NCBI GenBank assembly: GCA_030427905.1
Contig: JAUICL010000005.1
Location: 62,001-126,000 of the forward strand
DNA: 64,000 nucleotides
Source: Bacteroidia bacterium
GTDB lineage: Bacteria; Bacteroidota; Bacteroidia; Flavobacteriales_D; Cryomorphaceae
Direction: 5' to 3'
The stretch's first letter is position 1. Every line of letters starts with the position of its first letter. Below the pieces are notes generated by a model. It did not search any database. It worked only from the letters and a program-made list of their open reading frames with translations, and was not told where the DNA came from. Below are positions 18,719 through 28,297 of this stretch, piece after piece. The position numbers were made by a program, and so were the translations under genes.

Positions 18719-19543
18719 ATGAAACTTAATCTAAAGAAGCCCTTGGCTTTTTTTGATCTAGAAACCACAGGAGTGAATGTGGCTTCGGATCGAATTGTAG
18801 AAATTGCCATACTCAAAGTTCACCCAGACGGGCGGATAGAACGCAAACCTGATGACTCGACGGGAAAAACCAGATTGCTCGTCAACCCAGAGCGGCCGAT
18901 CCCGGTAGAGACTTCTGAAATACACGGCATCTACGATGCTGATGTAAAAGACGCCCCTACTTTCAAAGATATAGCCAATAAGCTGTTCAAGTTCTTATAC
19001 GATGCCGATCTGGCGGGATACAATTCAAACAAATTTGACGTGCCCATCCTGGCCGAAGAGTTTTTGCGCTGTGGAATTGATTTCAGCATTGAAGATCGAA
19101 ACTTGATTGATGTGCAGAACATTTTTCACTTGATGGAGCAGCGCACACTAAAGGCTGGCTACAAATTCTACTGCGGCAAAGATCTTCTCAATGCCCATGA
19201 AGCTATGGTAGATGTAGAAGCGACATACGAAGTATTCTTGGCGCAGATTGAGAAATATAAAGATCAGGCCATTGAAGATAAAGATGGGAAGAGCTATGTT
19301 CCGGTCGTGAATGACATGGATGCTTTACATACCGTGTCTCAACGGCATCGAAATGTGGACATGCTTGGTAGAATCGTTTACAATGACAAGGATCAGGAAG
19401 TCTTTAATTTCGGAAAACACAAGGGCAAAACCGTTGAAAGTGTACTCAAATCAGAGCCGGGTTATTATGGGTGGATGATGAATGGGGACTTTCCACTTTA
19501 CACCAAAAAAGTACTCAAGGAGATCAAGGAAAGACTGGATTAA
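18719..19543 (+). CDS. DnaQ-family 3'-5' exonuclease
   Basis: DEDD exonuclease of 274 residues. Seen: ExoI FFDLETTGVN, ExoII-like YNSNKFDVPIL, and ExoIII HEAMVDVEATYE, so the acidic residues and the catalytic histidine are in place. After the nuclease domain (about 1-185) comes a short tail with FNFGKHKGKTVESVL and GYYGWMM, a DUF3820-type module often attached to such nucleases in Bacteroidota. It starts one base after the previous stop and its own stop is followed at once by the next ATG, so it sits in a tight gene run. Role in replication proofreading or repair is not decidable. Confidence 0.87.
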   Translation: MKLNLKKPLAFFDLETTGVNVASDRIVEIAILKVHPDGRIERKPDDSTGKTRLLVNPERPIPVETSEIHGIYDADVKDAPTFKDIANKLFKFLYDADLAGYNSNKFDVPILAEEFLRCGIDFSIEDRNLIDVQNIFHLMEQRTLKAGYKFYCGKDLLNAHEAMVDVEATYEVFLAQIEKYKDQAIEDKDGKSYVPVVNDMDALHTVSQRHRNVDMLGRIVYNDKDQEVFNFGKHKGKTVESVLKSEPGYYGWMMNGDFPLYTKKVLKEIKERLD

Positions 19544-20158
19544 ATGAAGATCATCTGCATTGGAAGAAACTATGCGGCCCACGCTGCAGAGCTTAAAAAT
19601 GAAGTACCCAAGGAACCCGTGGTTTTTCTAAAACCCGAAACGGCACTTCTACCAAAGAATCACCCCTTCTTCTACCCTGACCACACCAACGATCTACATT
19701 TTGAAGTTGAGCTGGTTGTGCGGATATCGCGCTTGGGAAAGCATATCGACGAAAAGTTTGCTCCCAAATACTACAAGGAGATTGGGATAGGAATCGATTT
19801 TACCGCTCGCGATGTACAGCAGGCGTGTAAGGAGAAAGGCCTGCCCTGGGAAAAGGCAAAAGGGTTTGACCACTCTGCCCCAGTAGGCAAAAAATTCATT
19901 CCTATCGAAAGCTTTAGGGATCCAAAATCAATCCAGTTCTCGCTCCAAAAGAATGGTGAAACCGTGCAACGAGGAGACTCATCTCTAATGCTCTTCAACA
20001 TCGATCAAATAATAGCCTACGTATCTCAATTTTACACACTCAAAATTGGCGATCTCATTTTCACCGGAACTCCTGCGGGAGTTGGCCCTGTAGTGAAAGG
20101 AGATGTTTTGGATGCCTACATTGGCGACCAAAAACTCTTGCATGTGGCAATAAAATAG
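19544..20158 (+). CDS. Fumarylacetoacetate hydrolase (FAH) family protein
   Basis: A 204-residue FAH-fold enzyme, probably a decarboxylase/hydrolase of small 2-oxo acids such as acylpyruvates or oxaloacetate. Seen: CIGRNYAAHAAEL, KPETALLP, metal-binding HFEVELVVRI with downstream GIDFTARD, and the C-terminal GDLIFTGTPAGVGPV. Begins directly after the nuclease stop codon. Length matches the short YcgM-like subfamily. Confidence 0.9.
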   Translation: MKIICIGRNYAAHAAELKNEVPKEPVVFLKPETALLPKNHPFFYPDHTNDLHFEVELVVRISRLGKHIDEKFAPKYYKEIGIGIDFTARDVQQACKEKGLPWEKAKGFDHSAPVGKKFIPIESFRDPKSIQFSLQKNGETVQRGDSSLMLFNIDQIIAYVSQFYTLKIGDLIFTGTPAGVGPVVKGDVLDAYIGDQKLLHVAIK

Positions 20159-20252
20159 CTTTCGACATTGGTAGATTCGATTCTATTTCCCAAATTCAAA
20201 TTCCACTTGCTCAGGGAATTAAATCTCCTGAGTTATATCTGGAAATTGGCCT

Positions 20253-22193
20253 ATGGGGGATTTGAACGTATTTATTGTTGAGAGTAAAGAGCAGCGCAAA
20301 GAGTTTATCGGTGCTATTCTGAAAGATATGCGGGCACTCGATGCCATGTTAGCAAAAGACCTTTTCGAAAAGGACATCATTCGAATAGGTGCCGAACAAG
20401 AGTTCTGCTTTATCGACAAAAGGTACCGCCCCGCGATGATCGGAATGGATGTTTTGGAAGACCTCGACGATGAGCATTTCACGACTGAGCTTGCCAAATT
20501 CAACCTCGAAGCCAATCTCGATCCCCTCGTGTTTGAAGGCGATGGCCTGAGCAAGATGGAAAACCAACTACGAAACCTGCTGGACAAAGCGGTTGAAAAA
20601 GCCAAAAAACGTGGCTGTTCAATTTTGCTGACAGGGATCCTTCCCACCGTTCAGAAAGCCGACTTGGAGTTTGAGAACATAACCCCGTACGATCGGTATA
20701 GAGCCTTAAACCAATCGATGATCAGGCAGCGCGGAGGCGATTTTGAGTTTAATATAAAAGGCACTGATGAATTGGTTACCAAGCACAACACTATGTTGTT
20801 TGAAGCTTGCAACACCAGCTTTCAAGTGCATTTACAAATCCATCCGGATCAATTTGTAGATAAATACAATTGGGCGCAAGCCATTGCAGGCCCTGTGCTC
20901 GCTGCTTGTTCCAATTCATCTCTTTTATTTGGTCGTAGGCTATGGGATGAAACGCGTATTGCCGTTTTCGAACAAACTGTAGACCTGAGAAATGTCAACA
21001 ATCCGGAGCGCGAAACGAAAAGCCGTGTCGATTTTGGAAATGACTGGTTGGATGAAAGCATCACCGAGATATTCAAATACGATATTGCGTTTTACAAACT
21101 ACTACTCGCGAGCGAAGTACAGGAAGATGCGATCGAAAGATTAAAGAAGGGTGAGATCCCTAAGCTAAAAGCCCTGTCGCTTTTCAATGGGACCATTTAC
21201 AAATGGAACCGGCCTTGTTACGGAATCACCAACGGGAAGCCGCATCTCAGAATTGAGAATAGATATATTCCTGCTGGACCAACCATCATTGATGAAATGG
21301 CCAATATGGCCTTTTGGTTGGGGCTGATGGAAGGCATGCCAGAAGACATAGCCGAGATTAAGAATGACCTCGACTTTGATCATGCCAAGTCCAATTTTAT
21401 TAGAGCCGCCCAAGGCGGTTTGAGCGCGCAATTTAAGTGGCGAAATGGAGAGCGCCATACGGCCCAAGACTTACTCCATTACATCCTACTCCCTATGAGT
21501 CGAAAGGGACTAGAATCGCGCGGCATCAACAAAGCGGACATAGACCGATACCTTGGTGTAATCGAAGGCCGGATAAACAATCACCAGACGGGTTCAATTT
21601 GGACTAACCAGGCTTTCACCAAGATCAAGAAAAGTTCTTCGCGCGAAGAAGCGGTTGTAGAAGTAACAGCGGGAATGCTCAAACGACAGAACACCGGACA
21701 GCCCGTACACACTTGGTCGCTACCAGCTAAGAGCGAAAGCGGATCGTGGGCCAATAAGTACAAATACGTGCGGCAAGTGATGCGCACCGAGCTATACACG
21801 GTTCAAGAAGAAGATCTACTCGAGCTCGCAACCAACGTAATGAATTGGAGAAGTATCAACCACATTCCCGTGGAAAACGATCACGGAGAAGTAGTGGGAA
21901 TAATTTCATCAGCCGATATTTTGAAGTACTATTGCAAAAACCACGACTTCGAAGAAGAGAATCACGCTACCGTAAACGATATCATGATCTCAAACCCGGT
22001 GACCGTTTCGGGTGCCACCACAACGATAGAAGCATTGAAATTGATGAAAAGAAGCAATATTGGCTGCCTTCCAGTTGTCAAAAACAAAAAACTTATCGGC
22101 ATATTGACCGAACACGATTTCGTGTACATGGCTGAATATTTTCTCGAAGAGCTCATGCATATTGAAGCCACAGAAGAATCTTCTAAAAACTAG
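20253..22193 (+). CDS. GCS2-type carboxylate-amine ligase fused to CBS pair
   Basis: A 646-residue protein. The N-terminal 1-470 belongs to the glutamate-cysteine ligase 2 superfamily (RIGAEQEFCFID, NTSFQVHLQI, LRIENRYIPAGPT), ATP-dependent enzymes that join an amine to a carboxylate. The C-terminus carries two CBS motifs (about 515-570 INHIPVENDHGEVVGIIS; 580-640 IMISNPVTV, IGCLPVVKNKKLIGILTEHDF), which usually bind adenine nucleotides and regulate activity. It lies nine bases upstream of an AstE-like deacylase gene. Actual substrates are unknown; gamma-glutamyl peptide formation is only one option. Confidence 0.8.
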   Translation: MGDLNVFIVESKEQRKEFIGAILKDMRALDAMLAKDLFEKDIIRIGAEQEFCFIDKRYRPAMIGMDVLEDLDDEHFTTELAKFNLEANLDPLVFEGDGLSKMENQLRNLLDKAVEKAKKRGCSILLTGILPTVQKADLEFENITPYDRYRALNQSMIRQRGGDFEFNIKGTDELVTKHNTMLFEACNTSFQVHLQIHPDQFVDKYNWAQAIAGPVLAACSNSSLLFGRRLWDETRIAVFEQTVDLRNVNNPERETKSRVDFGNDWLDESITEIFKYDIAFYKLLLASEVQEDAIERLKKGEIPKLKALSLFNGTIYKWNRPCYGITNGKPHLRIENRYIPAGPTIIDEMANMAFWLGLMEGMPEDIAEIKNDLDFDHAKSNFIRAAQGGLSAQFKWRNGERHTAQDLLHYILLPMSRKGLESRGINKADIDRYLGVIEGRINNHQTGSIWTNQAFTKIKKSSSREEAVVEVTAGMLKRQNTGQPVHTWSLPAKSESGSWANKYKYVRQVMRTELYTVQEEDLLELATNVMNWRSINHIPVENDHGEVVGIISSADILKYYCKNHDFEEENHATVNDIMISNPVTVSGATTTIEALKLMKRSNIGCLPVVKNKKLIGILTEHDFVYMAEYFLEELMHIEATEESSKN

Positions 22194-22202
22194 ACAAGCC
22201 AT

Positions 22203-23351
22203 TTGAAGTACCCTCGAGAACTCTTTCGAATAGAAGGAAATACCAACGGAGTAAACCTTGTTTTTATTGGCGGAATGCACGGGAATGAACCAAGTGGTGT
22301 CGAAGCCCTGCTCCATTTTGAGTCCGCGTATTCCCAAAGCCCCTTTCCGATAGATGGAAATATCTACGCTTTTACTGGAAATCGAAAAGCTCTGGAGCGA
22401 AATGTCAGGTACATTGATGAAGATCTGAACCGAATTTGGCAGGTGAGTCACGTCGACTTAGTGATGCGTGGCGAAATTCCCGAACACACGCAAACGGCTG
22501 AAGACAAAGAACTGTTTGAGCTTTGGACCGAGATCAAAAAACTGATGGACGAGAGATCAGGTCCCTTTATTTTCATCGATTTGCACACCACTTCGGTCGA
22601 TACGGTTCCCTTTATCACCATGAGCGATACGCTTATGAATCGATCCTTCGCCCGACACATACCTGTACCGGTGGTAATCGGCATCGAAGAGTTTCTCAAC
22701 GAGCCATTTTTGAGCTTCGTCAATGAACTGGGCTGCATTTCCTTTGCCTTCGAAGCGGGACAGCACGAAGCAAAATCGTCGGTAGAAAATCACGTCCATC
22801 TCATCTGGATGAGCATTTTTCAGGCTGGTCTCTCAGCTGACAAGCAGAATCTAAAACTTAAAGACCACTCGCGCTCACTTTACAAAAACGCAGACAAAAA
22901 CCACCAGATCTACGAAATTCGCTCGCGATGTGGAATTGACACCTACGATAGGTTTAAGATGAACCCAGGCTTCAAGAATTTCTCCCCAATAAGCCAAGGA
23001 GAACACCTTGCGTACTTAAATAATGAGAAGCTCTACGCTGAAGAAAACGGGTATATTTTTATGCCACTTTACCAGAAACAGGGAAGTGATGGATACTTTA
23101 CCATTCGACCATTCTCAAAGTTTTGGCTCGGTGTTTCTTGGATTTTTCGAAGGGCAAAACTCCACAATATTTTACCGACACTACCCGGTGTGACTAGAAG
23201 CAGTGAACCCGATCAATTGCTGGTAGATCCGCAAGTTGCGAAATGGTATTCCACTGAAGTCCTTCACCTGATGGGCTACAGGAGAAAAGTCGAGGCTAAA
23301 CACCATACCGTTTTTCTCAAAAGAACCTACGATTTTAAAGGGCCGCGCTGA
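22203..23351 (+). CDS. Succinylglutamate desuccinylase / aspartoacylase family (M14-like) protein
   Basis: Zinc carboxypeptidase-fold deacylase of 382 residues. Zinc ligands: GGMHGNEPSG (H and E) and FIDLHTTSVD (H); catalytic glutamate probably in FAFEAGQHEAK. The C-terminal third is a beta-rich domain typical of AstE-like proteins, longer than average. The start is TTG at 22203; the first ATG comes after the zinc motif begins. It follows the GCS2-CBS gene by nine bases, suggesting that the two act on the same acyl or gamma-glutamyl amide. Confidence 0.82.
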   Translation: MKYPRELFRIEGNTNGVNLVFIGGMHGNEPSGVEALLHFESAYSQSPFPIDGNIYAFTGNRKALERNVRYIDEDLNRIWQVSHVDLVMRGEIPEHTQTAEDKELFELWTEIKKLMDERSGPFIFIDLHTTSVDTVPFITMSDTLMNRSFARHIPVPVVIGIEEFLNEPFLSFVNELGCISFAFEAGQHEAKSSVENHVHLIWMSIFQAGLSADKQNLKLKDHSRSLYKNADKNHQIYEIRSRCGIDTYDRFKMNPGFKNFSPISQGEHLAYLNNEKLYAEENGYIFMPLYQKQGSDGYFTIRPFSKFWLGVSWIFRRAKLHNILPTLPGVTRSSEPDQLLVDPQVAKWYSTEVLHLMGYRRKVEAKHHTVFLKRTYDFKGPR

Positions 23352-23500
23352 GTTTTCAACGAATAAAACCTTTGAACAATAATCGCGTAGAATCTCGTTT
23401 AAGACTACGCTCGATATTAAACAATGACTGTGGGCATTTCTTTTGATAAGGCCCGCTTTATAGCTTATTCAAGGTGTATGTTTGGAAAATGGTCAGAATT

Positions 23501-24361
23501 ATGAAAAAGGCTGTAACGCTCATCCTACTCTTCATCTCTATTGCTGCATTGGGGCAATCCCAAATAGCGGAAACCGAAACGGTGGATGAAGTCAGCCCAC
23601 TGATTGCCAGAGAAGTTGAGACAGTCAAAATTCTTGAATGGACTGTGAATGATTCCATTTTCGCCATTCCAAGCTATGACGATTACTGCTCATGGAACAA
23701 TGATAAAATTCACCCTTACAAGGTGAGTTTGACTGGAATGAAGGATACGGTAGTGATACCGCTCGCCATGGATTCCTGCAGTTTCACGCCGCCTTTTACA
23801 GGTCGCATTACATCCAGCTTTGGGTACCGCCGCTACCGCTATCACTACGGTGTAGATGTGAAGCTCTACACAGGCGACCCCGTGGTTTCCGCATTTGACG
23901 GGATGGTGCGAATAGCCCAGTACGACGCATCTTATGGGCGTGTGGTGGTGGTCAGACACAACAATGGTCTCGAAACGCTCTACGCTCACTTGTCAAAAAT
24001 TGAAGTAGAGGAAGGAGACTGGGTAGAATCTGGTCAACTTCTGGGTCTGGGTGGAAATAGCGGAAGAAGCACCGGAAGCCATTTACACTTCGAAGCGCGG
24101 TATCTGGGTGAGCCCATAAATCCGCATGAGTTGATCGACTGGGAACTAGGGATGCTTTGCTCGGACACACTTTACCTAAACCAAGAGCACTTTGAGTACC
24201 TCGTGGAAGTTCGAAAGCGAAAATACCACACCATTCGCAGCGGCGACACCCTTTCGGGCATTGCAAGAAGATACGGTACGAGCGTGAGTTCGCTATGTCG
24301 CCTCAATGGAATCAGAAGCAGTACAACGCTTCGAATCGGTCGAAAACTGAGATACAATTAA
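23501..24361 (+). CDS. M23 metallopeptidase with LysM domain
   Basis: Secreted cell-wall endopeptidase, 286 residues. Signal peptide (1-20, ending ALGQ), then the LytM/M23 domain at about 95-215 with zinc ligands in HYGVDVKLYTGDP (HxxxD), and the catalytic HLHFEARYLGEP (HxH). A LysM module at about 240-286 (YHTIRSGDTLSGIARRYGTS) binds glycan strands. ATG 23501 gives the signal peptide; the ATG at 23474 would put extra residues before it. PBP1A follows after only five bases, pairing a hydrolase with a synthase. Confidence 0.9.
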   Translation: MKKAVTLILLFISIAALGQSQIAETETVDEVSPLIAREVETVKILEWTVNDSIFAIPSYDDYCSWNNDKIHPYKVSLTGMKDTVVIPLAMDSCSFTPPFTGRITSSFGYRRYRYHYGVDVKLYTGDPVVSAFDGMVRIAQYDASYGRVVVVRHNNGLETLYAHLSKIEVEEGDWVESGQLLGLGGNSGRSTGSHLHFEARYLGEPINPHELIDWELGMLCSDTLYLNQEHFEYLVEVRKRKYHTIRSGDTLSGIARRYGTSVSSLCRLNGIRSSTTLRIGRKLRYN

Positions 24362-24366
24362 GCCGC

Positions 24367-26757
24367 ATGGCTCAAAAAAAGTCTTCTGGAAAAGCGAAGG
24401 GCAAGGCTAAGTCTTCCCCAGCCAAAAAGCGAACGAAAAAGAAAAAATCACCTTCTTGGAAATCGCGAATTTTCAAGTTTAGTTTCCTCCTTTTACTTAT
24501 CGGTACTTTGGGCTGTTTCGGACTCTTCGGTATGGTTTACCTCGGGTTGTTTGGCCCGCTACCATCTACCGATGAACTCTCAAACTTAAGCAGAGCGAAT
24601 GCCAGCGAAGTATATAGCTCCGATGGCATGCTTTTGGGCAAGTACTTTCGGGTAAATCGATCGGATGCGCAATTTGAAGAAATCCCAAAAATCGTAATCG
24701 ATGCTCTGGTGTCTACCGAAGACAACCGCTTCTTTGAGCACGACGGGATTGACTTCTACAGCATACCGCGTGTAGTGATTCGCACGGTGATTCTCGGCGA
24801 TCGTCGTGGCGGTGGTGGGTCCACAATCTCACAACAGCTCATCAAAAACATATACGGAAGATCGGACTTCGGTACCCTTTCCATCCCCGTAAACAAGCTG
24901 AAAGAGAACATAACGGCGCTGAAGCTCGAAGAAGTTTACTCGAAAGAAGAAATCATCACCTTGTACCTGAATACGGTGAGCTTTGGCGAAAACGTGTACG
25001 GTATCAAAGCAGCTAGTTCGAGGTATTTCAGCAAGGCTCCTGAGTCGCTTACGGTGCCAGAAGCGGCCACGCTGGTAGGCATGCTCAAGGCCAATACTTC
25101 TTATAACCCCAGGCTTAATCCAGAGCGATCGAAAGAACGCCGCAACACGGTAATCGAACTCATGGAGAAAGAAGGCGTCATCACTTCTGCAGAAGCCGAT
25201 GCCTTTCAAGCCGAACCGCTGGAGCTCAAGTACAAAAACGTAGTTGGCAACGGGAGCATTGCACCCTATCTCCTATCCCACTTAAAGCGAGAAATCGAAG
25301 AAATTGTAGAATCGAAACTCAAGCCCGACGGTACCCCATACAATCTGGACAGCGATGGATTACGCATAAAGCTAACTGTGGATGGGAAGGCCCAAGTGAG
25401 CGGTGAAAAGGCCGTTCGCAACCACATGAAAAAACTCCAAAAGCTGTTTTTCGAGCATTGGGAAGGGCGAGAAATCTGGAAGAAAGATTCTGATTTTGTT
25501 TGGGGTGAAGCCAAGAAATCGGTGCGTTATAAGCGCCTAAAATCGGCAGGGAAATCAGATGCCGAAATTGAGAAGGTCTTCTCAACTCCGCAGGAGATCA
25601 GCGTTTTTACGTACGATGGCTTGAAAACGACCAAGATGAGTCCCCTCGATTCGATCGTCTATCACCAGATGATTTTACAAGCATCGCTCGTGGCTATGGA
25701 TCCCCGAACCGGTGAGGTGAAAACATACGTCGGTGGGGTTGATTTCTCCCAGTTTCCATACGATCATTGCTTTTCGAAAAGGCAAGTGGGATCGGTGTTT
25801 AAACCCTTCGTGTATCTCACCGCTTTGATAGATGAGTACGAACCTTGTGACTACATCGAAAACGAGGTGACCACCTACCCCGAATACGATGACTGGGCTC
25901 CTGAGAACTCAGGCGGAAGTTACGGTGGGTATTTCTCTCTGGCCGGTGCAATGGCCAAATCGGTCAACACCGTAGCGGCGCATCTCATTGTAGATCTGGG
26001 GCCCAATAGTGTGATCGCCACGGCTAAAAATGCAGGTATTCAATCAGATATTCCGAGCAATCCATCCATCGCTCTTGGCGCTGTAGAGCTCTCACTTTTC
26101 GAAATGGTACGTGCCTATGCGCCATTCGCCAATATGGGTTACCGCGTTCAACCTTATTTTATTGAAGAGATTACCGATAAGCATGGCGAAATCATTTATC
26201 AGCATGAGAAAGCTGGTCTTCAAAGAGCTTTCGATAGCTACCAGGTTGATCAACTGAACCGAATGCTACAGCTCGTGGCAGATAGCGGTACAGCGCGAAG
26301 CCTTCAAACCCAATACCGCGTCAGGACAGATATTGGAGGCAAAACTGGTACAACTCAAAACAACGCCGATGGCTGGTTTATCGGAGTCACGCCAAACCTC
26401 GTGTTTGGTGCATGGGTGGGCGGCGAACTGCCAGCCGTACGTTTTCGTTCTACTCGCTTGGGGCAAGGGGCGGCCACCGCTCTACCCATCGTCGGTAATT
26501 GGATTCACGATCTTGAATCTGCTGGTCAGAAATCACTCTTTGATGCAAGCGGCAGAGGGTTTACCAATGAGTCCGATGAAATCGATTGCCTGATCTATCG
26601 AGATGATAAACCGGGGCTTCAATTATTTGAAAACTGGCGCAAAAAGGACAAGGAAAAGGATCGGGAGAAGGATCAGTCAGATAATGATGAAGCCGAGGAA
26701 GAAGAAGGTGGCTGGATGAAGAAGCTTCTCAAAAAGCTGAAGAAGAAAAAGAAGTAG
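24367..26757 (+). CDS. Penicillin-binding protein 1A (bifunctional transglycosylase/transpeptidase)
   Basis: Class A PBP of 796 residues in the inner membrane. A basic Lys-rich cytoplasmic tail (1-35), one TM (about 37-62), GT51 transglycosylase (about 80-255: STEDNRFFEHDGID with the catalytic Glu, GGGGSTISQQLIKN), a linker, then the transpeptidase with SVFK (within RQVGSVFKPF), SVN and KTGTTQN. The tail ends in a very Lys/Glu-rich stretch. ATG 24367 chosen; the ORF extends upstream into the M23 gene but that part is not PBP-like. Stop lies four bases from the convergent gene. Confidence 0.94.
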   Translation: MAQKKSSGKAKGKAKSSPAKKRTKKKKSPSWKSRIFKFSFLLLLIGTLGCFGLFGMVYLGLFGPLPSTDELSNLSRANASEVYSSDGMLLGKYFRVNRSDAQFEEIPKIVIDALVSTEDNRFFEHDGIDFYSIPRVVIRTVILGDRRGGGGSTISQQLIKNIYGRSDFGTLSIPVNKLKENITALKLEEVYSKEEIITLYLNTVSFGENVYGIKAASSRYFSKAPESLTVPEAATLVGMLKANTSYNPRLNPERSKERRNTVIELMEKEGVITSAEADAFQAEPLELKYKNVVGNGSIAPYLLSHLKREIEEIVESKLKPDGTPYNLDSDGLRIKLTVDGKAQVSGEKAVRNHMKKLQKLFFEHWEGREIWKKDSDFVWGEAKKSVRYKRLKSAGKSDAEIEKVFSTPQEISVFTYDGLKTTKMSPLDSIVYHQMILQASLVAMDPRTGEVKTYVGGVDFSQFPYDHCFSKRQVGSVFKPFVYLTALIDEYEPCDYIENEVTTYPEYDDWAPENSGGSYGGYFSLAGAMAKSVNTVAAHLIVDLGPNSVIATAKNAGIQSDIPSNPSIALGAVELSLFEMVRAYAPFANMGYRVQPYFIEEITDKHGEIIYQHEKAGLQRAFDSYQVDQLNRMLQLVADSGTARSLQTQYRVRTDIGGKTGTTQNNADGWFIGVTPNLVFGAWVGGELPAVRFRSTRLGQGAATALPIVGNWIHDLESAGQKSLFDASGRGFTNESDEIDCLIYRDDKPGLQLFENWRKKDKEKDREKDQSDNDEAEEEEGGWMKKLLKKLKKKKK

Positions 26758-26761
26758 AGAT

Positions 26762-27625
26762 CTATTCTTTCGATTCTAAACCGTAAAGGCGTCTACGTAC
26801 TTGAAGGCGAATGATGTGATCGGCAACATCGAAGCTATCATTAGGCCCCGTTTTAGATCGTTGCCAATTGTAATTTATCTCAAAGGTCCATTTCCGCGAC
26901 TGCTGGTAACCTGCACCCACAGTCAGCCTAGTTCTATTTCGATAAACTTCATCTACTTCGCTGATTACCGGGTGAAAAGCTTCACCTCTTGCCTGCGCAT
27001 ACCAATACTCATCACCACAAGGCTGACAAAATAAGTACTTGGCACTGAGCTGGTACCTAAAACGCAATTCGAAAGTATAGCCATCATCCACACTCTGCTC
27101 CCAAACAGAACGCTCCTCGAATCGCACGTAGTGAATGAATCGTAAGCGTCCTAGCACCGGCCACCTGGCATGGATCCCTTGATAGGGCGAGAATTCGAAC
27201 GTATTCGTCTGAATTTTATTATCGTCGTAAAAGACACCCAATCCACCTCTTAACTCTACTCGATCAGAAAGCAGGTATCTCACTCCTGGTCTGAAATAAT
27301 ATCTTTTCCAAGTATCATCATCCACTCGAGTACGAAATCCAATATCACCATCGTAAATCCAGCCTTCTTTGATAAAGAAATGCGGAAAAAAATCCAGCCA
27401 TAATTGGGTCGTGCTCACTTCAGTGGAACTACTTTCACTAACCTGCGCAACCAGATGTTCAGTGCGAAACAAACTGAGTAGCATCAAGCTTATAACTCCC
27501 AGGCCATATTTTATGTTTCCGAATCTACTCAATGGTGAAATTTCGGCCACAATATCCAAATATTTCAGGATCAATAATTCATTCTCAATAAATAAGAACG
27601 TAAATATTCTGAGGGATTCAGACAT
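26762..27625 (-). CDS. DUF2490-like outer-membrane beta-barrel protein
   Basis: A 287-residue (from ATG 27625) protein whose mature part has alternating aromatic beta-strands ending in charged turns, e.g. YYFRPGVRYLLSDRVELRGG and LTVGAGYQQSRKWTFEINYN, typical of DUF2490 outer-membrane proteins. The ATG puts about 40 odd residues before the signal-like stretch GLGVISLMLLSLF...VAQ; a TTG at 27532 would give a normal signal peptide. No enzymatic motif. Function unknown. Confidence 0.65.
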   Translation of the reverse strand: MSESLRIFTFLFIENELLILKYLDIVAEISPLSRFGNIKYGLGVISLMLLSLFRTEHLVAQVSESSSTEVSTTQLWLDFFPHFFIKEGWIYDGDIGFRTRVDDDTWKRYYFRPGVRYLLSDRVELRGGLGVFYDDNKIQTNTFEFSPYQGIHARWPVLGRLRFIHYVRFEERSVWEQSVDDGYTFELRFRYQLSAKYLFCQPCGDEYWYAQARGEAFHPVISEVDEVYRNRTRLTVGAGYQQSRKWTFEINYNWQRSKTGPNDSFDVADHIIRLQVRRRLYGLESKE

Positions 27626-27674
27626 ATTTTGTGAAATTAGGCACTGCTAAATTGATTCAAAGCTTGTCACAAAT

Positions 27675-28235
27675 ATGCCTATTGAAAAAACATATGAAGA
27701 CCTTGAAATACAGAACTTAAATCAAGCGGATATAGACTATGTGGAATGCGAATTCCTGAACTGCCAATTCAAATCTGCTGATTTCTCTCAAAAGTCATTT
27801 GAAGAGTGTGTTTTCGATGGATGCGATTTGAGCATGATAAACGTGGCCGATACCGCGTTCAAAGACGTTGAGTTCCGCAATTGCAAGATGATGGGCATTC
27901 GCTTTGACGCCTGCCGTACCTTCTTGCTGAAGATGGACTTTAGTGGATGTAATCTCGACCATTCGAGTTTTTTTGAACTCCCGCTAAAAAAAGCGCGCTT
28001 TGCTCATTCTAGTATGAAGGAAACAGAATTTGAGCTTGCAGACCTTTCGGCAGCGGTTTTTAACAGTTGTGATCTCGCCGATGCCCATTTCTTAGAGAGC
28101 AATCTCGAAAAAGTCGACTTTTCGGGAAGCACGAATCTCACATTCTCACTTGATCAAAATAGATTGAACGAAACAAAAATCCCAGCCACTTTGACTTCAG
28201 GGCTTCTCAGTCCTTATGGAATAAAAGTTGTTTGA
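27675..28235 (+). CDS. Pentapeptide repeat protein
   Basis: 186 residues with A(D/N)LxX-type five-residue periodicity through most of the length (DLSMINVADTAFKDVEF, NLDHSSFFELPLKKARF), folding into a right-handed quadrilateral beta helix. The LTFSLDQNRLNETKIP closing segment is usual for the YjbI/Mcbg-like group found in Bacteroidota. Some members mimic DNA and protect gyrase, but nothing here specifies that. Divergent from the DUF2490 gene across 49 bases. Confidence 0.82.
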   Translation: MPIEKTYEDLEIQNLNQADIDYVECEFLNCQFKSADFSQKSFEECVFDGCDLSMINVADTAFKDVEFRNCKMMGIRFDACRTFLLKMDFSGCNLDHSSFFELPLKKARFAHSSMKETEFELADLSAAVFNSCDLADAHFLESNLEKVDFSGSTNLTFSLDQNRLNETKIPATLTSGLLSPYGIKVV

Positions 28236-28297
28236 TAAAGCCCTAGATTTATCTCGACATATAAATTTGTCGTCAAATAAAATTCAATTGCCATTCC

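Noticed and set aside
20210-20232. CTCAGG/CCTGAG inverted repeat before the GCS2-CBS gene
   Set aside because: Six pairs with an 11-base loop and no T-run or promoter box alongside; likely chance.
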